Shown here: positions 10,008-24,200 of the stretch, one piece after another | How the letters are laid out: every line of letters starts with the position of its first letter | How positions within the stretch are numbered: the stretch's first letter is position 1 | Origin: Lutraria lutraria | Taxonomy: Eukaryota; Mollusca; Bivalvia; Venerida; Mactridae | Direction: 5' to 3' | Length of the DNA: 64,000 nt | NCBI GenBank assembly: GCA_964023205.1 | Contig: OZ026844.1 | Span: 6,198,840 to 6,262,839 of the forward strand | The notes under the pieces: model-generated | The model's input: only the letters and a program-made list of their open reading frames with translations | Databases searched by the model: none | Told to the model about the DNA's origin: nothing | Made by a program: the position numbers and the translations under genes

Positions 10008-12256
10008 TTATTTTCCTATTAATGCCTGTCCTCCTAAACCTGTACATGACTGCGCACATCCGGGCGAGTAGTCCTTTGATTCACAAAATGTAGCATTGCA
10101 ATATATGTTAAGTCCTTCTCTGTTGGTAGAATACTCGAAATCCTGGAACACAAACTTAGTTTCGTGTGTTGACTGAGATATTATATGCGTGTTGCTGTCA
10201 ACTTCACATCTGGAAAAAAATCGTACTACACGTATAACATATACACATGATTAGGTGTTAAACAAGCACTTTATCGTAATAAACTTTACAGTTCTTGTCC
10301 AATGAAATGTCCGCATTTCATTTGAAATTTGGAAAATATATCGCATAAAATGTGCAGAGAACTTGGTAAAATAAGTCACTTATATGTTCGGTATGTACGG
10401 AAATTGTTAATTAGTTATCGTTTATATTTCGAATTTATGCAACATATTACTGTCTGTCGCTTTGTGTCGCTTGTGACATATTGAATAAAATTTAAAATAT
10501 GAATGGGAACTTAAACGTAAATGTTATGAAATATATACGGAGCATGCAAGCATGTATAACAAATGACACACGTGCTAAGTATATGACCTAAACTCTCAGA
10601 CTTATCCATAGTTTGCCAACACGCCTCATGCCGAAAACAGCAGAAACAATATAGTCTGCAGTTAATAACCCACAGTACTTTAATAATTTAACCGACAAAA
10701 GCTTACTTTAACTGTTACTAAAAATAGCTGTGAAAAGTACAACGTTCATTTTGTTTAAACGTGTAATTGCTAATAAGCTGTCATCAAGTGTTTCATTATC
10801 CACGAGTCTATAAATTCAGTGTATTCATAAGATATAAAATATGACATATTAAACATATGTCAGGGACAGTATATACTATATATTGTCCTTGGACACTATA
10901 CATGTATGTATTATAGTGTCCCTGACAAATGTACACGTTCACACTCACCCATCTTTGATAATGTAGTATGTCATGCTGGCGTCTGTATTGTCAGTTGGCT
11001 TGGTGAAACAAGTGTGTAGCCTCATTTTCGTCGTCCAATCAGGTTCGTTTGTGAAAACCTTCACATATACATCGTCACCTATGTTTGCATTGATAGGGTT
11101 GCCAGGAATTTGCATCTGAAAATTAGGATCCTTAAAGAAAGCCAGACTTATCTGATGCTGTCCCAAAACAGTGGCATGTCCTGAATTTGTTCCATGATGA
11201 ACGTGTGATGACGCCGCCTCATTTTTGCTGACGTCACATTCTACTGTATATGTCCATTTATGTTGACGTATTATAAACGGGTTAATCGGATCATAGATAG
11301 CGTAATACAAAACATTCTCATAGAACTGCGTTCCTCCTGATTCCTAAAAATACATAAAAAGCTATATAATTCAATTGCTTCTTTTATAGGGCTGGGGCAA
11401 GAATCCGAGTACTCGGGTAATCACGAATCAATTCGAAAAATCGAGTACGAATAATTGTCATTTCTGAAAGTCGTGATTCTCGATTTCGTTTTTTAACATA
11501 AAGAGTATTCTTTATTATTAAAAATTCCTTTTCTCTGAATGTATATTTTCTCATCATGGACTCCTTTGTTTTCCAGGAGGTCAAATCGGATCTTTAAATA
11601 ATGAATCACAGGCTTAAACCATAAAATAATGCTGATAAATCCATTAATTGCAAGGGAGTACATGTAAATTTAAGCCATAATACAAATTAATTTTTATTTT
11701 CCTCATTACACCTAAAAGAAAATTGTATTTAACTGTCTTTAGAACTGCAATGTTGAAGTTTTAGATGGCTTACTTGATAACGAAATATTCGTGATTCGAT
11801 TTTGTGGATCGTAATTGCTGAATCGTGGATTGGATCAGATCGCCACTAACCCATAGATCCACAGCCCAACTTTTTAAAAATCCGATTTCCTGTGTAAAAC
11901 ACAATACACGATCAATTATATTTGATATAACACTATTACTTCTTCTGATTTTTTATAGCAATCCTCTAGAGTAAGTTACTTCGCGTAAGTTCATATTTAT
12001 ACATGCAAAACATCATGATCTATTAGATAGACTACAATTAACACCAGCATTACCAGTTTCGATGTGAGACAATCCTGAAATCCGTGTTGAAATACAAGTA
12101 GAGATCCTTTCTCTATTCCTTGACACGAATTATCACCAAAGTAGACATGATTGGGTGTGATTGCAGGATACGTTTCTCTTAATATGGTCATATTGACTGT
12201 AATGTTCCAACTGAAACCAGTACATGCAGGATGAATCGCTTCACCTAAGATAATAT
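10008..12256 (-). CDS. Gene B exons 14-16: ZP domain and C-terminus
   Basis: Exons 12054-12256, 10949-11343 and 10008-10209. The ZP-N half has four cysteines (HPAC, NSC, QDC, VEC). The ZP-C half has LHTCFTKP, then GCEVDSN, YCNATFC and two more in PGCAQSC, giving ten in total as in type II ZP modules. The protein stops 11 residues after the last cysteine with no dibasic cleavage site, hydrophobic propeptide or membrane segment visible, which is unusual for ZP precursors. Stop codon at 10008-10010. Confidence 0.85.
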
Positions 12257-15200
12257 CTGAAAGTAGTAGTTCATGTAAGTCATACATAATCCGTATTTTA
12301 GCCATTTGGACTATGACCATTAAAATTAATTTTCATAATCATACATTATACTGAATCGAATGCAAATTTTCTTAATAAATAATCGAATTTTGAAGCTGAC
12401 ATTTATTAATGTGGCATGATATTGATAGCGGATCGCGCGTATTCAAATGTGTTATAATTTGTACCATTGATATTGTGATAATGATTGCGAAGGACATACA
12501 CAACATTGTAAACCAACGGCAAGAAAGAAAGCATATTCATGATCGGTATTAATCAAAGACTGAGTATGTGTACAAGCAGTACACCGTAACATACAACGAA
12601 TGGAATAATGACATATTCAAAAGTCGTACCTACTTGATCTTAGTATACTGAAATGATGCACATGCATGATATAACCATGATTTTGATATTCAATTCACTC
12701 TGAAGTTCTTGCAAATACAAATATCGAAAAAGTTAACTATGATATCAAACTTGTTTCTTAATATTTTCAAACAAATATTTCAATATCTGACACAAACTTT
12801 CGATAGTACAGTCAACACTGTGTAAGCGACGACCTCCGAATAAAGGCCACCCAGTGAACGAAGGTTATTTTAAAAAAAAACATCATTGTATATTTAGAAA
12901 AAAATGAACTCCGAATAAATGCCACCTGTCAATACAGGACATATTGTGTATTTCCCAAGGGTGGCCTTTGTTCTCAGGTTTGACTGTATGTAAGCAAATG
13001 CAATGACTCACTGATAGGTATTCCTGATGTTGTCCCGATGGTTGGGGACTTAGCTGAATTAGGAGACTTGGTAAGTGGTACATTTATCGATGTAAGCTCG
13101 TGCATTTCATTCGTACAATTAGGACCGGTCCAACCAATAGAACAATAGCACACATAGCTACCTGGAGTATTCATACATGTTGCACGGTTTTTGCAAGGGT
13201 CTAGTGTCTGACATTCATCAATATCAAAAGAACAAACAGGACCAGACCAGCCTAAATGGCAATGACACGTGAATCCACTAAGAGTATTCTGGCAAGTGCC
13301 CGATTTGCCACATATATTGATGTGTTGCATACATTCATCGACATCTAAGTTACAATTCTTTCCGCTCCATCCATTGTGGCATGAACACGTGTAAGATCCA
13401 TTAGTATTTGAGCACTGTCCCTGCTCACAAGGATTGTTTGTATGACATTCATCTACATCTGTTGTACAATTCTGTCCAGTCCAAGCAACTAAACATGAGC
13501 AATGGTAACTTCCCGGTGAGCTAGAACATGTACCATGATTTCTACACGGGATATTTAAACATTCATCTACATCATGTTCACATTCATCTCCAGTCCAACC
13601 AGGTAGACAATTACATTTAAAACCTCCTGGATTGTTAACACAAAGACCACCATGTTGACAAATACTTTTTGTACTGCATTCATTTATATCTTCGGTACAA
13701 TTCTGTCCATTCCATCCACCCGCGCATTTACAATGATATCCCCCTTGAGTGTTTGAGCATGTTGCGTGGTTCATGCAAGGATGTATTGTCTGGCATTCAT
13801 TTATGTCAACGGAACAATCTTTACCTGACCACCCGGACTGACAGTGACACGTGTATCCACCAGCAGTATTCTGACAAACACCCTTATTATGACAAATATA
13901 AGTGTGCTGCTGACATTCATTTACATCTGTGCTACAATTTGTACCTGTCCAACCTTTGTAACAAACACAATTGTAACTTCCCTCTGTATTGTTACAGGAT
14001 CCGTATACACATGGTCGAATAGTTTGACATTCATCTATATCATGAAGACAACGGGTTTTAGAATCCCAACCAGGCGGACAGTCACATCTCATTCTGTGTG
14101 GAGGAGGTAGGTTGACACAAGTACCGTTATGATGACAAGGATTATGTGATGATGCACACTCATCTATATCATCACATGTATTTCCTCTAGCACCAGGATA
14201 ACACGTACAATGATAACTTCCTGGTGTATTGTTACAAGTTCCATACTTACATGGTTTAGTAGTACATTCGTTAATATCCTTCTGACAATTACTACCTGTC
14301 CATCCTGGTAAACAAGTACAACTGTAACCACCATCAGTGTTGTTACATGATATACTGTGGTTTCCACACACCTGAAAAAATACATCCGTTTTTATTGTAA
14401 TACAATGGTCACCATTGCTGTTATAAAGCATACGATTTATATCGAATCACATCGAGTTTCTTAATATAATTGATATGTTAAAATTACATTGTATCAAACT
14501 TCTTCATTTATTTGGTATTCTTTCGTACAGATTATAGCATACTATACTGTGGTGGGTGAATAACTACATAGTCAGAATAACTACGTATAAGTGTTATTTG
14601 ATTAATAGATAATGTATGTAATTAAGCAGTACTCAGGCACATTTGAAAACATTTAAGATAATATTAAAATATGCCAAGTGCTCAAAATCACTGAAATGTT
14701 GGAAGAACGATGACAGTTGATTTTAAATGTGTCATCGAGAAAGGAATGTTTAAAGAATATATGGCATGATCTAACAACTACGTCCGAAATAAAAATTCAA
14801 ATGACTCAGCTGGTTTGCGCTAGGATTAACGAAAACGACGCTAGAATAAAACAAGATGATCATGATGGTCCTATAATCGCTCACCAGAAAAAAGACCTTT
14901 GGAGAAGAATGAATTTTCCATTTTTTTTCTTATTTGAGCTCATGTAAAATCAAGTGATCCCCAGTGTGGGGCTAATTCTTACGCCATGGCCATAATATGA
15001 ACATACTTGGTAGAGGTTCACAAGACCGTAGTACACATAGTAATATCGTAAGTTCTAGGTATTGACAAAACTTTTACTTTTTAATTTTCCTACATAAGAT
15101 GTACAATCAAGTGAACCCCTGGGGCGGACCCAGCTTTGACCCAAGGGCCGTAACGTGAACAAATTTGGTAATGTAATCCATACATTTAATCTTTTGAGCG

Positions 15201-18200
15201 TAACGAGCGTCGAAATGACGATACGGTCAAAATTAGACATTTTATGGGTATGTGTTGGGAATACAAACTTGGACTGGCCCGCTCGATCTCCCGACCTAAA
15301 TCCCATCGAACACGACTGGGATATGCTGCAGAGAGCGATATATGAGCGTCCTGTCAAGCCAACATCCACCAGACAGCTCAGAGAGGCACTTCCGGAAGAA
15401 TGGGCTCGAACGCCACAATTTAAGATTGGACGGCTCATCAGAAGCATGAGAAGTCGATGTCAGGCTGTTTTTGACGCACGAGGACATCTGTCTCGATACT
15501 AAACACAAAAGTTAGCACCTTTGCACATTTTCCTCAAAGTTTGTGTTCCCAAAATTGTAATCCAAAAATGACGATAATGCCATAGAGAATAAAAAGTGAT
15601 CCTTATCAAATTTTGAGTAGTATATAAAGATTGTACTAAAATGTCTTGAGGTCGTTATATAGGAGGAGAATGTACAATGCAATTTGTCAACTATTCATAA
15701 ATGACGCATTAGATAAGCGCAAAGGACATGCACCAAAACAATTTATAAATTAAGCTAATTTTTATATCAGAGAAACTTAATGTTTGAAAATGATTACTTT
15801 ATAATAGCTTATTACACCAATAACTTATAGTAGTAAATTAATTTGGTGGACCTTTCCGTTTATATACTGACAACGTCTCAACAAAATACCGCTTAACTGT
15901 TAAAAACCTATGTGTGAATGCAGGGTTAAGCATTTTTGAAACATCTTTTATAATATAATGATAAGAAATGCAAGTTCAATGACTCAAGATATTTAGAAAG
16001 TGTGAGTTTGTGTCCTTAAATTACTTTACCCCCAACCCCAAAGCATTGCTACAGATCATTCCAAGATGGTACTCTCCAAGAGAGTGCTTTGTCCTCCAGT
16101 TTGTTCAACATTATTCTTCAACTTCCTAATATACATTGAATATTACAGAATTATCCATCGTAACATTCATGTACAATAGATTAATAATTCATTACCCCAT
16201 TATACTGTTGTTGATTAGGTACAATGATACTGGATGTCTAATGTATATAACTTTATGAATGTAGTTGGCTACACGGGGTGTTTGTCCTTCATATCATATC
16301 ATGACGTCACATATGAATATTAAACTGCATCTACGTATTAGTTGCAGTTCATTTTGGGATTTTATGCAACATATAACAAGTGACGATAACAATTTTACAG
16401 TTTGTCCTAATTTCTGTCACGAATGCATGTCTTGTCTCGCCTTATACTGCCCATCATCGTAGCAGATGCATCGTCAGTACATGCGGTTGCTGACTACGCT
16501 CCACTATCCACATCATAGTGGAGTCAACAACTTTGGGTTCCTGACGAAGCATAAACTAGCCAGAGACAAGGACGACAAATTAATTAACCTTTTTTTCAGA
16601 ATAAGCTCAGATTATCACAATAGGCAATGAACTGAGGGTGGAGGTAGTTGTTCATTGTAATGTTTTCGATGGGAAGTGATCTAGAGAGTAGGGCGTGAAC
16701 AGCACAACTGTTTTTGTGAATACATGAATATTTCATCCTACAAGGTATGCATAAAGGAAAAGGAAATAGTGTTGGGCTCTTAAGATATAATTTTTTTTCC
16801 AAGGAACTGAAAATGGAAAGAAATATGATGTGAATATTATTGTATTTCATGAAACCAATGGATGTAATTTTAACTCTTAGTGTGACCTTGACCTTGGAGA
16901 AACGGACCTGGGTTTAGCGCTACTCATTACTATGAACATTTCTGCCTAGTGAATTTGAAATCCATGAAGAAGTCATTAAGTTACAGAGCGGAAATGAAAC
17001 TCCGGACGGACGGACTGTGCGACTACGATGTGCCCCTCCTTCGGGTGCATAAAAAGAGCAAATTGAGTTGGTAAAGACTTGACCTCCCGTGCAACATTCT
17101 AAACTAATCGTATAAAACATTATGGAATATGGAATATGTACAGTAGAAACATTATTAAATGCTATTGACTTGCGGGTTGGACGCGTGATCTAAATATACT
17201 ACAAGTATTTTACTGTTATCTAAATCAATACCTATGTAACATTTCGCAAACGAAGAAATGCAGCATACAAAAAATCACTGTGCCTGGTGTGGTTTCGATT
17301 TCACAAATTGTAATCTCCCTTACGACATGCAATAATAATGCGAGTGCGTTATTACTATACGAACTTCAGATAAACACATCACAAAAAGCATATTTCATTT
17401 AGAGTCGTCTCCTATGTTATCGGGTATGATTATTGTTATATGCATTGCATAGCTTGAATGTATATAACTACAGTACAACCTCTGAAGAGCAACACCCTGT
17501 GGGAGCTGCAGATATTGATCGTTGTTCAGAGGTTGTTGCTCTAAAGAGGTTTAATTTATAGTAAATATCAACTTAGGGAACATTTGAAGGTGTTGTTATA
17601 GAGAGGTTGTAGCTCTACAGAGGACCACTCTGGAGAGGTTGTACTGTAATACTTATATATAAATCAACAAGCATACCTTTAACTGACATTCATCAATATC
17701 ATTCTCACATCTTCTACCAGTGAATCCTTCTTTACAGCTACATTGGAAAGATCCGTAAACGTTATAACACACACCTCCATTCTTACAAGGGTGAACTTGA
17801 CATTCATTTCTGTCTGAACACTTGTTGTGTTCAAATCCCCTCGATATACATGTACACCTGTAACTACCTGGTGTGTTAATACAGTTGGTAGCACTAGAGC
17901 CACAATAATTCAATGAACATTCGTCTATATCAATCTCACAGGTTTGACCAGCCCAGCCAGATGGACAGTTACATATAAATGAACCAGCTGTGTTTTGACA
18001 TGTTCCACCATGTTTACAGGGAGCATTTGTACATTCATTGATATCTCTACAGGAACTTGTGTGATAACCTAAAATATAAAATGGCATTCATTAGATATCG
18101 AGAAATGGTAACAGAAACAATAATCATTATTGTAGTCTTAAATGAAAATTTTCATTCAATAATCAATTGTGACAGAGCTCAACGAGACACAATACTTCGG

Positions 18201-21200
18201 CTTCGTAATGAACTGCTTATATCTTGAGTCAGTATTTAACGTTACAGGTAACGACTGACAAGAAAAAATACGCATAATTGCAACATTTTTAATTCATATA
18301 ATTTATAATTTTGTATTTCTATTGTTTCTCATTATTTCTCTACTATGTGTGTTTGTCTGTTCAGAACTACAAAGCAGTCAATGAATTTCTTTGTAGGATG
18401 AGGTAATGCGCAGAGTTTTGGAAACTGAACGATAGTTCTGCTTTCCATAGCCTTCACTCGCTCGGCGCGCATGGATTTTGATGCAGACCAAAGTACTACG
18501 CTTTTCTACATCCGCCATGCAATTGTTAAAGTTCTATGTGCTTTCAGTACTTAGATTTTTGTTTCAACATTAAATTACCGAAAGTAGTTAAAATATTAGC
18601 ATATACATCACGTGCATTATGACATCATCATTCCGTTAAATATGCGTATTTTTAGTAAATATTGTAGTATTCCGAGGTAGAGGATTATTTAGATTTAAAT
18701 TACGACTGTTTTGCATAGCTCGTTTACGATTTTGCATAGCCATCTGATTTTGACTTGATTGCACGTAATATTTGAATTTGTATTTATGCCACTGTATTGT
18801 TGAATTTGAAATATTTTCATAGGCGGAAGGTTAATGTAGGGAAATTTTCCCGACCGACGGTTGAGGAATGGTCTTAACCTTGTGTTCATACCGAAAAACA
18901 AAAAGAAAAAAAACAACATTTTAACCGGTCCAAAGCAACACACCTAGGGAGAAACAAAATTAAATTGTTGTTGAGAGGTTGTTGCTCTGAAGAGGTTAAA
19001 TTAATATTTAAATCGTGGAGTGAGAAAAATCATGCTGTTAGGAAGGAAGGTTGTTGCCAAAGACGGCCGCTCTAACCATATGTTAGTGTTTCTTTAAATC
19101 AATGATTTAAAAATAAAGACTCGAACATAGACCGAGTAAAAGGTAACTATATCTCGGTACGTCATTGTTTACAAGGGTGGGGGTCATCTGCGCTGCATAT
19201 CAATACTGCTACATAGTGTTTTATCGTTCAAAAGTAACATGTGAAATATTTATATTTTATTCTATTTTGAGTTCGGTAAGTTTATCATGCGATGCCTATG
19301 CACAATGTTATACGATATTAGTAAAATAAGAAGGGGCAGAACAAAATTGTCGAAGTACATTTTATATGACCCCTTTATCAATGTATGAGAGGTAAGATCA
19401 TTAAATAACTCATGCTTTTTAAACATATTCACTTCGATTCATCAAATGCCAAATTGGTACCACATTCAAACGCATGTTTTCTAGAAACTAAAAACATTTA
19501 TTTGTGTTTAAATCATTCCCGTGACGACATCCTTTTGTTCCCACTGTCCAATAATTTTACGAATGGATCGCTCTCAATGGACAGCTGTCCGTTATTTTTT
19601 GTAATATTGGAGTGTAGTCGACATATTGGACTAAAAACGACGCATGCGTAAGATTATCGAATGCTGTAATGATCTGAAAATAAACATATCTTACGAGTCT
19701 TGTCAAGGACTTGTATATATGTATAGAAGTCAATGGTCTTTTTTAATTTTTTAATGTAAATGCAGCAGTACTGTATCATAGTACAATGTACTCGTATTTA
19801 TAAGCAGGCTGTACTATAAACTGCCCGATTAGCTCAGTTTGCAGAGCATCTGATTGCAAGAAGTAGGTCGCGGATTCGAGCCCCGCATCGGGTACATTAA
19901 TTTCCTCTTCCTATTATCTTTGGTGCCATGAATGTGAGACCAACCTTGGAATACTACACTGAGGGTGAAGCAAAGATTGGGTTAGTCAAAAAAACTCTGA
20001 TTGTCGTGATAAATTAATCTGAATTAAACAGTAGGATGAATGTAGCAGTATTGTTTTTGTACTTGTTTTTATGAATTGGCTGTAATATTGTTAACCCGAT
20101 AAGCTCAGTTGGTAGAGCTTTCTGACTTGCAAGCAGGAGATTGCGGGTTAAGCCCCGCACCGGTTGCATTATATCCCGCTTATTGTGTACAACAAAAATA
20201 TACATGTATATGAAGAATCAATTGATCAAATTTCATAATACTCATTATGAACAAATTTTCAATACAATTCATACCTTAAAATATTACAAATCAAATCAAA
20301 CGAAAGTGTTACAGGGATATCCTACATAAACAGTTTTTTCCTATTCACATCTTCCACATGGTTCCACGCTGTTTTACAAACCCACTCCTAACAAACGAAT
20401 ACATAGGAATGACACGGCTTGAGTCAAAGCGAACAGGTTTGAATAAAATGTACATTATCCGTGCTACCCGTTTAGTGTGATTGAAAGAGTTGATTTAAAG
20501 GTACCTACCGTAACGGCTTTTAGGCAGTTAAATTCACACGCTATCTTGTCTATTTATCTTGTCATAATAATGCAAGAAAAATGAATCCTAAGGCCAATAG
20601 CCTTCTTTAGTGACTTTAAATGAGTAAAGTGTATTGACGGATGCCTTTAAAAATGATAAATTGTCATGGTCAATGAATTGTGTAATTCTATCGAAATGAT
20701 TTAAGTTACATATAAGCCTAAAACTGTCCATTATAAAAAATATTGGAGTATATTCGGCGCTACGCGCCTCAAACACTCCAATATTTTACATAATGGACAG
20801 TTTTCGGCTTATATCTATCACATAAATGTACCTGGTTTACAAACACTGTAACCGTCCTTGTTACATTCTTGATTACCAGATGCTTTACAATAATGTTGAC
20901 ATCTATCTCCACTGTATGCTTGAACACACCAAATAAGGAACTTTATCCCTAACCTGTCTCAAAGAAATATGTTTATATAAGTATAGGTCCATGATATTTA
21001 TCTCAAGTGCGTTTTTGAGTACACAAAATAAGTACAAATCCATTATAATATAAAATATTCGTGCTATATGTACATAAATGTAACATTTATCCTGTGTCAT
21101 ATAAAATATAGAATAGATGTGTAACATTTATCACCCGGGTTCACCAAGTTAAGAACTGCTCGCTAACCTAACTACTCTCATACGATCTACTATAAATACA

Positions 21201-24200
21201 TTTATGGAAATGTGACATTTACCCCTATTGTATCATTGCGTACACAAAATTAGGAACTTTATATCCACCATGTCTGATATAAGGAAAAGGAACTGCATAT
21301 ATGGATGTGTAGATCTTTCCCGGTCTATTAATTTCGGGTAAATTTTGCATTTTATATGTACAGTTCAAAAGTCAAATGAGTTTTTTTTCAAAAGAAGAAA
21401 CCCACAAGAAACGCATCATGCACATTTAGATGTAATGTCAGACTGAAACTCATACTTCATCTTATCAATACTTCATATGTTACGAATAGCACAATGTATA
21501 TTGTACAGGGTTTAAATTCCTGAATACATGTAATTATCTTTAAAAAAATCACAGCATTTGGTACTGTAAAATTGCTAGAGTTTCCTTCTCGTGTAAAGGA
21601 ACCCGGCAGCTATTATACTAGCGATCACTCAAATGTTTTACGTATGGATAGGACTTTTCTTCGTCTCATTGTGCTTTAAACCATTCCATGAACTTTAAAT
21701 TAGTTTTCCAGTGTGCAGCGTTTTTGTCGCTGTTCGTTAATGGTAATAGGTGATCATCATTTGAGTATCTAACCGCGTCGCTGTGGTGATAACACATTTC
21801 AATGATATAGTGTTAGGTGTACCGTACTTTTATTTAGATATTAATATAAATCTGTGACATAATGTTACGAACATGTTAGTTCTTGTATAATTATACATGT
21901 ATACATTAAAAAAGGTTGACTGAATAAACAACTTACCTATGTGTATTATCTGACAGAATCATTTCATACGAACTTGCTTTATAATATATACCTTCAGCAT
22001 GATATGTTGTTGGTATAACTTTATTGTGTTGAGAAAATATTACTTTGTTGTTGTATTTGATATCTGTACTTATCGTCTGTCAAAATACATAACATAGCAT
22101 TTATATGGTTAGTTTACTAGTGGATGTTGTTATAATGAGAAACAAAAGAGAGTGGTATTAATCGGTTGGTAATTAACGTTTATGCAGTAGTTTCGCCCCC
22201 GATCTACTTTATGTATTACTTGATCTCTACATAATGTAGTTCAAATTACATAACAATTTTATCATCACAAAAGTAAGTGATTAACTGACATCCAACAATG
22301 CAATATTCAGTAGTTTAATATACTGAATATCACCAAGGAGGCCTCTCTGGTCTAATGGTTATGATCGTTGTCTAGAAACCACTGTAAGTTTGAATTCAAC
22401 CCGGGGCAAGACACATTTCACATATGAGGATGCTATCCAGCTAGCTTACGGAACATCGGTGTACACCGTGTTCCCCCTTCATCGTTCAAGCATTAAAACT
22501 AGACAATTCGCCAACTTACCCTGGTTGTTCGTGTGACGTAAAACACCAGAGAATGAAAGGGGAATAGTATTAGAAATGATTAAGAAATAATTTTTTGAGA
22601 ATTATTTTGATGTTGATTACAGACAAATGATTAACAACCAACAGGATTGATATCAAAAATTTAAAAAAATAACCGCCCATTTCCAGTCTAAACTTGAGAA
22701 AGAATTGGCGAGTGAATGGATTACTCTTAGTATATAATAACGTAGTATTTTCTACTTTTCAGACGACGCTCGTTAAAGCTTAGTAATAATTAACTCCGGA
22801 ATTCAATAAGTGCCAATGGGACTGTATAGAACGTGTCTTTCGCGAGCAAAAACCTTAAAAAAGTAAACATTACAGGAGTCCAATACAAAAGCTTTTAGAA
22901 TTTTATTAGCTTTGTGTAACAAAATAGTTAGATATTTGGTTGGTCTGCTGGTTGGCGATATTCAGAAAGTGAATCTATGTGCACAAACTTAAATGTTTGC
23001 GTAAACTTAATATTCCCTATAACAACTATATCACTAGATCTAGTTAGACATAATTTTAATGCTATGAAAGATTAATTACACAGAATGATCATACCGGCCA
23101 AGATGTTGTTCCAATCAGATATTTATTAGATGTTCCACTAGATACCACGCCATCACATATCGTCAAGTTGTGACCATGTAATGTTGACTGTATCATTGTA
23201 TAGTCATTAGAACTACAATAAATAATCTTCAAAATTATAAGTATAAATCTGAATCTGGATTTATTTTGAATTAGATTCAAGTTCTAGATATTTAACCTAA
23301 AATAACTACAAAAAAACCTCATTTAAAGATCGATTAAATAAAAATAAGACCGCAACATTATTAAGACGACTTATATTTATCTACTTGTCTTCTGTTTTTC
23401 TGTTTGGTATAGAAACTGTCTCAATATTAAGACAGTATTAAGGTACCAAATGCGGGTTTATTCAGAAATTTTGCTGACACCACATTTCATATGTGAGGAC
23501 GCTTTCCAGCAAGCTGACGGAAGGACTGTGGTTTTACCTTGATGTTAGCCTAGGGTCTTCATTCACAGTTAAAGCTGGAAATTCGCGAAATAACCCTTGC
23601 TGTTGGTGCAACATTAAACCCAAGTGAGTGAAAGAATTACGTCGATTTACAGGAAGTGTAGATTTGGCTGAAAGTGACACCATCAATTTCATTTTCATAT
23701 AATGCATGTCTGTATCAAACATCCAGAAACTCGGAGGCGTAATCAAATTTTTACCTATTTTGTTTATGTGTCGTACACATGTTAATATGTACACTGCAGC
23801 TGTGTCCAGAACAAGTGTTTGTAGAATCATGGTAACTCGTGACTTCCAGCATCATGAACATGTGAGACTGTACATGAATAAAATGAAAGCTACATGTTTC
23901 AAACAAGCTGAAGAAAAATGTCGCAGACTTATACTTAATCCCTGTAACACAATTTACAACCTTCGTGTTTTGTGTTAAAGATGTTATAAATTCGGTTTAA
24001 ATGAAGATGACTCATGTGTTGCCAACTTACAATCGTGACATCACATTGTTAACACGAGATGAGGATGAATAGTTATTATACCCTTGAACAATTTAATCTA
24101 TTCAGTTTTCATAAACTTAAAACAAATAAGGTGAAATGGAAATTGGGTAAATATAAGGGTGTATAAAAGTGACTTAGGACTAAGCGACATTAGTGGTCAT

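Noticed and set aside
20093..20167. Functional tRNA-Ala or tRNA-Cys gene
   Set aside because: Changed box B and an anticodon loop that cannot be placed without mismatches.
23706..23978. 90-codon plus-strand frame
   Set aside because: Overlaps gene B exon 8 (23755-23867) on the opposite strand, which is supported by its homolog in gene C.
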